Assembly: GCA_946535225.1 (NCBI GenBank)
Contig: CAMNDJ010000015.1
Span: forward strand, 1-32,669
Source: an uncultured Lachnospiraceae bacterium
GTDB taxonomy: Bacteria; Bacillota; Clostridia; Lachnospirales; Lachnospiraceae
DNA: 32,669 nucleotides
Direction of reading: 5' to 3'
Shown: positions 27,900 through 32,669 of the stretch, piece by piece
Layout: each line of letters begins with the position of its first letter
Numbering within the stretch: position 1 is the stretch's first letter
The notes under the pieces: model-generated
Databases searched by the model: none
What the model was told of the DNA's origin: nothing
What the model saw: only the letters and a program-made list of their open reading frames with translations
Made by a program: the position numbers and the translations under genes

Positions 27900-28301
27900 A
27901 TGTATTACGGGGAACTCATTGAGAAAGCCAGGGAAGCCAGAAAGAGAGCATATGCGCCCTATTCGGAATTCACGGTAGGGGCGGCGCTTCTTTGCAGGGA
28001 CGGCAGCATATATACAGGATGCAATATAGAGAATGCGTCATACGGAGCGACCATATGCGCGGAGAGAACTGCATTTTTTAAAGCCGTGAGCGAGGGCGAA
28101 GGCGAGTTTGAGGCCATAGCCATCGTAGGAGCTCCTGCGGACAAACCTGCGGATTTCTGTCCTCCATGCGGAATGTGCAGACAGGTTATGACCGAGTTCT
28201 GCGACATGGACAGGTTCAAAGTCGTGCTCAGTAACGACATGGAAGAGAAGATATTCACCTTAAGGGAACTGATGCCTTATTCGTTTGACAATCTTAAGTA
28301 A
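27900..28301 (+). CDS. cdd: Cytidine deaminase
   Basis: Cdd hydrolyses cytidine and deoxycytidine to uridine and deoxyuridine. The 133-aa protein is the small tetrameric zinc type: YAPYSEFTVGAALL, CNIENASYGATICAERTA (zinc Cys and catalytic Glu), and PPCGMCRQVM (two zinc Cys). It sits 34 nt after deoB with AGGAGGG before the ATG, and supplies pyrimidine nucleosides for the phosphorylase encoded next. Confidence 0.96.
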   Translation: MYYGELIEKAREARKRAYAPYSEFTVGAALLCRDGSIYTGCNIENASYGATICAERTAFFKAVSEGEGEFEAIAIVGAPADKPADFCPPCGMCRQVMTEFCDMDRFKVVLSNDMEEKIFTLRELMPYSFDNLK

Positions 28302-28316
28302 CGGAGGTTTTGCCCC

Positions 28317-29645
28317 ATGAGAATGTATGACCTTATCATGAAGAAGCGTGACGGCGGAGTGCTCAGTGATGCCGAGATAAGATATATCGTTGACGGATTT
28401 GTACGCGGCGATGTACCTGATTATCAGATGAGTGCTTTCCTTATGGCCGTATTCTATAAGGGTATGAATGATGAGGAGATCCTCTCACTTACGACAGCCA
28501 TGGCAGAGTCGGGAGATATGGTGGATCTTTCGCCGATAGAAGGGGTCAAGGTAGACAAGCATTCGACCGGCGGAGTGGGAGATAAGACTACACTCATCGT
28601 GGCGCCCATCGTTGCGGCCAACGGAGTCAAGGTAGCCAAGATGAGCGGCAGAGGTTTAGGCCACACGGGCGGGACCGTGGATAAGCTTGAGTCGATCCCG
28701 GGTTACCGGACGGATCTTAACGAGCAGGAGTTTTTCGACGTAGTACGAAAGACCGGCATAAGCGTCATAGGCCAGTCGGGGAATCTTACACCTGCGGATA
28801 AGAAGATGTATGCATTAAGAGACGTCACGGCAACGGTTGACAGCATCCCCCTTATCGCATCATCCATAATGAGTAAGAAGATAGCTGCCGGAAGCGACTG
28901 TATCCTCTTAGATGTCAAGGTCGGAAGCGGTGCTTTTATGAAGAAGACTGATGATGCCATAAGACTCGCTGAGGTCATGGTATCTTTGGGTGAGAATGCC
29001 GGTCGAAGGACCAGAGCGATGATCACGGATATGGATACGCCGCTTGGCAATGCCATAGGCAACAGCTTAGAGGTCATAGAAGCAGTCAATACACTTAAGG
29101 GCAGAGGGCCTGAAGATCTTACGCATGAGTGTATAGGACTGGCCGCCAATATGATGGTGCTCGCAGGCTTAGGTGATGAGGCGCATTGTGAGGAACTGGC
29201 AAGAAAGGTCATAGATGACGGGTCCGCACTTAAGAGACTGATCGCCATGGTGAAGGCACAGGGTGGCGACTCTTCGGTGATCGAAGATACGGACAATTTT
29301 ACCAAAGCTAAATATACATATGACGTAACAAGCCCCAAGGACGGATATATCACGGCCATGGATGCCGCAGGCTGCGGTATAGCTTCTGCCATGCTCGGTG
29401 CAGGCAGAGAGACGCTTGAGAGTGAGATAGACTATGCGGCAGGCGTGATCCTTAAGAAAAAAACCGGAGATCAGGTTAAGACAGGCGATGTGCTCGCAAC
29501 CCTCTATGCCGATGATGAGAAACTGTTCGAGGGTGCGGCGGCAAGGTATTTAGAAGCGATGACCATAGGAGATCAGAAGAAGGAGAGAGGTCCTTTGGTC
29601 TATGCACTTGTATCAGAGGAAGGAGTTAAGAGATTCGATGACTAA
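28317..29645 (+). CDS. deoA: Pyrimidine-nucleoside (thymidine) phosphorylase
   Basis: It phosphorolyses thymidine, deoxyuridine and, in the Pdp type, uridine, giving (deoxy)ribose-1-phosphate for DeoB. The 442-aa protein has the family's opening YDLIMKKRDG, phosphate-binding KHSTGGVGDKTTL, SGRGLGHTGGTVDKLE, and ALRDVTATVDSIPLIASSI. The C-terminal alpha/beta domain includes KKKTGDQVKTGD. Gram-positive homologues are often Pdp with broader specificity, so the symbol could equally be pdp. GGAGG lies 9 nt before the ATG. Its stop codon overlaps the start of deoC by 8 nt. Confidence 0.93.
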   Translation: MRMYDLIMKKRDGGVLSDAEIRYIVDGFVRGDVPDYQMSAFLMAVFYKGMNDEEILSLTTAMAESGDMVDLSPIEGVKVDKHSTGGVGDKTTLIVAPIVAANGVKVAKMSGRGLGHTGGTVDKLESIPGYRTDLNEQEFFDVVRKTGISVIGQSGNLTPADKKMYALRDVTATVDSIPLIASSIMSKKIAAGSDCILLDVKVGSGAFMKKTDDAIRLAEVMVSLGENAGRRTRAMITDMDTPLGNAIGNSLEVIEAVNTLKGRGPEDLTHECIGLAANMMVLAGLGDEAHCEELARKVIDDGSALKRLIAMVKAQGGDSSVIEDTDNFTKAKYTYDVTSPKDGYITAMDAAGCGIASAMLGAGRETLESEIDYAAGVILKKKTGDQVKTGDVLATLYADDEKLFEGAAARYLEAMTIGDQKKERGPLVYALVSEEGVKRFDD

Positions 29646-30279
29646 CAGAGAGATAGCACATTATATTGACCACACACTGCTTAAGCCCGTAGCAACATGG
29701 GAGCAGATAGATGAGCTCTGCACGGAAGCCATAGAGTACGAGACGGCATCCGTGTGCATACCTCCGAACTATATCGGCCGTATCAAGGCAAAATACGGGG
29801 ATAAGCTTAAGATAGCCACCGTGATAGGTTTTCCCCTCGGATACGAATCTTTAGAGGCAAAGCTATGTGAGTGCAGGGTCGCGCTTACGGACGGAGCGGA
29901 CGAGATAGATATGGTCATAAATATCACGGACGTCAAGAACGGTGACTATAAGGCCGTAACGGACGAGATAAGGGCCATGAAGGAGATCTGCGGCGAGCAT
30001 ATACTCAAGGTCATAGTGGAGACCTGTTATCTGACGCAAGAAGAGAAGATAGCGATGTGCAGGGCCGTTACGGATGCCGGTGCCGACTATATCAAGACTT
30101 CCACGGGATTCGGGACTGCCGGTGCGACCATAGAGGATGTTAAGCTGTTTAAGGAGCATATCGGTCCTGATGTGAAGATCAAGGCAGCAGGCGGTATAAG
30201 GACTAAGGAAGACATGGAGAGATATATCGAAGCCGGCTGTGACAGGATAGGTTGCAGCAGCACTAAAGTGTTGTTCTGA
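29638..30279 (+). CDS. deoC: Deoxyribose-phosphate aldolase
   Basis: DeoC splits 2-deoxyribose-5-phosphate into glyceraldehyde-3-phosphate and acetaldehyde, the last step of deoxynucleoside catabolism. The 213-aa class I aldolase has IDHTLLKP, VIGFPLGYE, EIDMVIN, VIVETCYLT, DYIKTSTGFGTAGAT (Schiff-base Lys) and KIKAAGGIRT. The frame opens at 29602, but ATG at 29638 is chosen: MTNREIAHYIDHTLL is the normal N-terminus and AGGAG lies upstream inside deoA. The 8-nt overlap with deoA suggests translational coupling. Confidence 0.95.
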   Translation: MTNREIAHYIDHTLLKPVATWEQIDELCTEAIEYETASVCIPPNYIGRIKAKYGDKLKIATVIGFPLGYESLEAKLCECRVALTDGADEIDMVINITDVKNGDYKAVTDEIRAMKEICGEHILKVIVETCYLTQEEKIAMCRAVTDAGADYIKTSTGFGTAGATIEDVKLFKEHIGPDVKIKAAGGIRTKEDMERYIEAGCDRIGCSSTKVLF

Positions 30280-30299
30280 TAGCAAAAATATGATATATT
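30271..30299 (+). promoter_or_regulatory. Candidate promoter before the helical protein gene
   Basis: TTGTTC (30271-30276, in the 3' end of deoC), 17 nt, TATATT (30294-30299). It would give a leader of about 58 nt and uncouple the next gene from the deo operon. No strong terminator ends deoC. Confidence 0.45.
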
Positions 30300-30363
30300 G
30301 AAAGTGTATGGAGTTATATATGCATCTGTAAATATTGACCGGATGCGGACAAGGAGGTTACCT

Positions 30364-31233
30364 ATGGCTATGGATATCAATTTGAATAATGCGATCAATG
30401 CCGATCAGAATGTATCAATAAATACTCAGAATACTTCTAATGCGAAGGGAGTGACTGATGCCGTTTCCGATGCTGCCAAGAAGGCGGTCGAGGCTATGGG
30501 TGATGTTACTGCCACAGAGTCTGCAGCAGAGAAAGCGGAGGGTATAATAGAAGAAGAATCCGCTATCAAAGCAGTATCAGAACAGGGTGACAGACTTAAT
30601 GTGACCCGGGACGGAGCGGATTCTGCCAAGGCAGGCGGAACAGTCATAGAGAATGGCGAGGATGGACTTGTTGCAGAGCAGAACAAGGTCAGCATAGAGG
30701 CCAACGAAGATGCAATGGAGTCCATGAGGGCACAGATAGAGAAGACCAAAGAGAATCAGGCAAAAGCCATGGAGCAGATGAAGGAAACTGCCGAAGCCAA
30801 TGCCGAAAGGGCTAAGGAGCGCAATGAACTCAGAGACGCTGATAACGAAGACGCCAATGCCCGTAAAGACCTTATCATAGAAGAAGCTACACAAAAGGGC
30901 AATTCCGTAGTAGAGACTGCCAAGGAACATGTTGATAACCTTACGGGTCTTACGAAAGATCAGGTTGAACAGCTCTACAGAGACGGACGTATTACCAGAA
31001 GCGAGTATCAGAGGAATATGGAGACCAGAGAGGCTGCGAGTGAAGCGGCCGGTCAGAGGCAGCAGGAGAATGCCGAACTTGTGCAGGAGACACTTGCGGG
31101 TGAGGCGGTTGCCGCAGCGAGCGAGGCTTTGGTAACTGCAGTGGATAACGGCAATCAGGAAGTAATGGAGGCCGCACTGGGATTGAATAATGATCCGACC
31201 CAGACACAGGCAGTACAGGCTGTTGCACGTTGA
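30364..31233 (+). CDS. Ala/Glu-rich helical protein of unknown function
   Basis: I do not recognise this 289-aa protein. The N-terminus (about residues 1-30) is Asn-rich and polar. The middle (about 110-180) is heptad-like and rich in Glu, Ala, Lys and Met, probably a long coiled coil. A short block LTKDQVEQLYRDGRITRSEYQRNM (about 205-228, quoted in part) resembles the short helical 'dependence on D-G-x-I' linkers in membrane-associated proteins. The C-terminus is Ala/Gln-rich. No signal peptide, membrane helix or enzyme motif is seen, and Cys and Trp are absent from the chosen product. ATG at 30364 is chosen over 30298 because AAGGAGG (30351-30357) precedes it. Cytoplasmic and probably elongated; function unknown. 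Confidence 0.7.
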   Translation: MAMDINLNNAINADQNVSINTQNTSNAKGVTDAVSDAAKKAVEAMGDVTATESAAEKAEGIIEEESAIKAVSEQGDRLNVTRDGADSAKAGGTVIENGEDGLVAEQNKVSIEANEDAMESMRAQIEKTKENQAKAMEQMKETAEANAERAKERNELRDADNEDANARKDLIIEEATQKGNSVVETAKEHVDNLTGLTKDQVEQLYRDGRITRSEYQRNMETREAASEAAGQRQQENAELVQETLAGEAVAAASEALVTAVDNGNQEVMEAALGLNNDPTQTQAVQAVAR

Positions 31234-31249
31234 GAGTCAGGTTTTAACA

Positions 31250-31295
31250 AATAGCTACCCATGTAGTATTGAATACTATATAGGGTAGTTATTTT
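31250..31295 (+). terminator. Long hairpin terminator after the helical protein gene
   Basis: AATAGCTACCC (31250-31260) pairs with GGGTAGTTATT (31283-31293), and TAGTAT/ATACTA nests inside. The T-rich tail TTATTTTGTCTTT follows. Confidence 0.7.
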
Positions 31296-31305
31296 GTCTT
31301 TGTTG

Positions 31306-31334
31306 TTTACAAACGTTTATTCTATATGTATAAT
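31306..31334 (+). promoter_or_regulatory. degV promoter
   Basis: TTTACA (31306-31311), 17 nt, perfect TATAAT (31329-31334), about 50 nt before the start codon. Confidence 0.7.
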
Positions 31335-31384
31335 GACATAGTGACTGAATTGAAACAGGTGATTTAAGCGAGTTGGAGGAAATG

Positions 31385-32257
31385 ATGTTTAGTATAGTAA
31401 CGGATAACGGATCGGATCTGCCGGAGAGCTTCCTTAAAGAGAAGAACGTAGGCTGCATGTATCTAAGCACCATACTGGACGGAGAGGTGATCAATGGGAA
31501 GAATAAGCAGCTTCCCGCATCGGAGTTTTACAAGATGTTAAGTGAAGGTGCCAAGCCGTCCACATCTCAGATCAATCCTGAGGATGCCAAGGAATTCTTT
31601 GAGGAGCATATAGATGAAACGGATGAGTTCTTATATATAGGTCTGTCATCCGGACTGTCGGGCACCGTTGGAAGTGTCAAGATCGGTGCTGATGAGATCA
31701 TGGAACAACACCCCGGTAAGAAGATAGAGGTTGTTGACAGTCTTACAGGCTCTCTCGGTGTGGGATTGCTCGTATGGTATGCGGTTAAGATGCGTGACGA
31801 GGGCAAGAGCTTCGAAGAAACGACAAAGTGGTGCCGTGATAATGCAAAGAAGGTATTGCTGGCGATCACGGTGGACAATCTCTTCGATCTGTGGAGAGGC
31901 GGTCGAGTATCCAAGAGCAGTGCGGTACTCGGAACCCTGGCTTCTGTCAAGCCTTTTATAATCGTGGATGACGAAGGAAAGCTTCAGGTGACCAAGAAGC
32001 TTCGCGGACGCAAGAAATCACTTGCGTATCTGGTCGAGTACATGAAAGAGCATGAGGGCTCACGTAAGGATGAGAATTACGAGAATGTGATCATGATATG
32101 TCACGGCAATGTTCCCGAGGATGCGGCTTATGTGGAAGAGATGCTTGGGGAACAGGGATATAAGAATATCCTGATCGGCAATGCCGGACCCATGATCGGT
32201 ACTCACACGGGCGCCAGCCTTGTGGTCGTAGCCTTCTTGGGTGATATTAGGGACTGA
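31385..32257 (+). CDS. DegV family (fatty-acid-binding) protein
   Basis: DegV/FakB-type proteins bind a fatty acid; FakB members present it to the kinase FakA for phosphorylation. The 290-aa protein has the family blocks IVTDNGSDLP, PSTSQINPED, IGLSSGLSGT, VVDSLTGSLG, FDLWRGGRVSKSSAVLGTLASVKPFIIVDDEGKL and the C-terminal GPMIGTHTGASLVVVAFLG (longer ones quoted in part). ATG at 31385 gives 5 nt to GGAGG (31375-31379); the adjacent ATG at 31382 is too close and the in-frame TTG at 31373 overlaps the site. No fakA is nearby, so the specific ligand and partner remain open. It is a single-gene unit. Confidence 0.92.
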   Translation: MFSIVTDNGSDLPESFLKEKNVGCMYLSTILDGEVINGKNKQLPASEFYKMLSEGAKPSTSQINPEDAKEFFEEHIDETDEFLYIGLSSGLSGTVGSVKIGADEIMEQHPGKKIEVVDSLTGSLGVGLLVWYAVKMRDEGKSFEETTKWCRDNAKKVLLAITVDNLFDLWRGGRVSKSSAVLGTLASVKPFIIVDDEGKLQVTKKLRGRKKSLAYLVEYMKEHEGSRKDENYENVIMICHGNVPEDAAYVEEMLGEQGYKNILIGNAGPMIGTHTGASLVVVAFLGDIRD

Positions 32258-32301
32258 TCGCTGCCGGCCTGAATGATGCTTGAAGTTTATTGAGATTTCT
32301 G

Positions 32302-32340
32302 CGGGAATTGTTATGAGCACTTGGCTCTTGACAATTCCCG
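32302..32340 (+). terminator. Hairpin between degV and tRNA-Arg
   Basis: CGGGAATTGT (32302-32311) pairs with ACAATTCCCG (32331-32340), with GAGC/GCTC nested. It may end degV transcription although no T-run follows. Its right arm contains the last three bases of the tRNA promoter -35 box. Confidence 0.45.
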
Positions 32341-32356
32341 TGATTATGTGTAACAT
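32328..32356 (+). promoter_or_regulatory. tRNA-Arg promoter
   Basis: Perfect TTGACA (32328-32333), 17 nt, TAACAT (32351-32356), about 27 nt before the mature tRNA 5' end. Confidence 0.75.
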
Positions 32357-32382
32357 TAGTTCGTTGCCGTTAAAGGTAATGT

Positions 32383-32456
32383 GTGCGTGTAGCTCAGCTG
32401 GATAGAGCACTTGGCTACGGACCAAGGTGTCGGGAGTTCGAATCTTCTCACGCACG
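32383..32456 (+). tRNA. tRNA-Arg (anticodon ACG)
   Basis: The cloverleaf folds completely: acceptor GTGCGTG/CACGCAC, D-arm GCTC...GAGC, anticodon arm CTTGG-CTACGGA-CCAAG with anticodon ACG, and T-arm GGGAG-TTCGAAT-CTTCT (two G-U pairs). The discriminator is G. CCA is not encoded (GTGA follows). The A at the wobble position is normally edited to inosine by TadA, reading CGU, CGC and CGA. Its own promoter lies just upstream. Confidence 0.97.
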
Positions 32457-32669
32457 GTGATTTATGAAATAAGGCAGAGCCGTAAAGGCTCTGCCTTATT
32501 TCATGAATCGGGTGCACGCACCCGATTCGGGTCCTTCAAACGTCCACCGGACGTTTGAAGCTTCTCACGCACGTTAGAATAGAGCGGGCGCACCCGCTTC
32601 GGGTCTTGAAAATGACCACCGGACGTTTGAAGCTTCTCACGCACGACAGAATAGAGCGGGCGCACCCGA
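32444..32669 (+). repeat. tRNA-tail repeat array (rtT-like) at the right edge
   Basis: The last 13 nt of the tRNA, CTTCTCACGCACG (32444-32456), recur exactly at 32561-32573 and 32633-32645. Copies two and three are 72 nt apart and begin a near-identical unit (only TT versus AC differs in the first 36 nt). The preceding 17 nt, CCACCGGACGTTTGAAG, are also duplicated. Between copies are hairpins: GAATCGGGTGC/GCACCCGATTC (32505-32528), CTTCAAACGTCC/GGACGTTTGAAG (32534-32560) and AGCGGG/CCCGCT (32583-32598). The array runs off the window. No protein-coding gene is seen in this stretch. Confidence 0.85.
32464..32504 (+). terminator. Terminator after tRNA-Arg
   Basis: Perfect 18-bp stem ATGAAATAAGGCAGAGCC / GGCTCTGCCTTATTTCAT with loop GTAAA. 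The GC-rich core ends in a TTATTT run, so release before the downstream repeats is plausible. Confidence 0.75.

Noticed and set aside
28703..29392. Minus-strand open frame of 229 codons inside deoA
   Set aside because: Low-complexity Ser/Ala/Leu-rich shadow of the phosphorylase gene, without start signals.
32060..32455. Minus-strand open frame of 131 codons over the degV end and tRNA
   Set aside because: It lies antisense to degV and reads through the tRNA and its promoter; no ribosome binding site or family signature.
32444..32573. Integrated element bounded by tRNA-Arg direct repeats
   Set aside because: The two tail copies are only 117 nt apart with no integrase or cargo between them. 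An element beyond the window edge cannot be excluded.
32444..32669. Possible CRISPR array at the right edge
   Set aside because: The repeated core is the tRNA 3' end, spacers are not unique (they repeat with it), spacing differs (117 then 72 nt), and no cas gene is present.

Overview
The window reads as a contig from a low-to-mid GC, plant-fibre-degrading member of the Clostridia, most likely a Butyrivibrio-like Lachnospiraceae. Supporting signs are strong AGGAGG ribosome binding sites, sigma-A type TTGACA/TATAAT promoters, Lachnospiraceae-style sensor and regulator families, an intracellular GH115 glucuronidase, and a MalQ plus debranching-enzyme pair. Genus-level placement is inference. Both edges fall inside repeats: (ACAG)n on the left and a tRNA-tail array on the right. 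The contig probably broke at unresolved repeats.

Layout. Bases 1-1754 hold the 3' part of an AMP-forming acyl-CoA ligase-like gene, with a 12-copy ACAG tract in frame at its 5' end. Bases 1835-3352 hold a minus-strand two-gene module: a HipA-like kinase-fold protein, its upstream partner, and a perfect inverted repeat over the promoter. Bases 3496-6264 encode an SDR epimerase-like protein and an ABC exporter, followed at 6377-8380 by a dCache chemoreceptor. Bases 8446-15723 form a glucuronoxylan-debranching locus: a divergent AraC regulator, uxuA, a GH115 alpha-glucuronidase and an SGNH/SASA acetylesterase. Bases 15811-18171 encode a hybrid histidine kinase. It meets tail-to-tail with a 66-aa conserved small protein, which is divergent from nnrD-mtnA-SH3b protein (18483-21734).

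Bases 21781-26634 carry alpha-glucan metabolism: a LacI regulator divergent from malQ, and a converging glycogen debranching enzyme. Bases 26696-30279 are a compact nucleoside salvage operon (deoB-cdd-deoA/pdp-deoC). A helical protein of unknown function, a DegV protein and a tRNA-Arg(ACG) follow. Downstream of the tRNA its last 13 nt recur twice in a hairpin-rich repeat array that runs off the window.

How the parts fit. The GH115 enzyme removes (methyl)glucuronate from imported xylo-oligosaccharides, the esterase removes acetyl groups, and UxuA handles mannonate in the uronate catabolic route; AraC is the likely local regulator. MalQ and the debranching enzyme rework maltodextrin or glycogen under the LacI protein. 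The deo operon feeds nucleoside pentoses into central metabolism. The most unusual items are the tetranucleotide tract that looks like a translational on/off switch, the HipA-like module with its operator and apparently leaderless promoter, the rtT-like tRNA-tail repeats, and a MalQ with Asp at the catalytic acid/base position.
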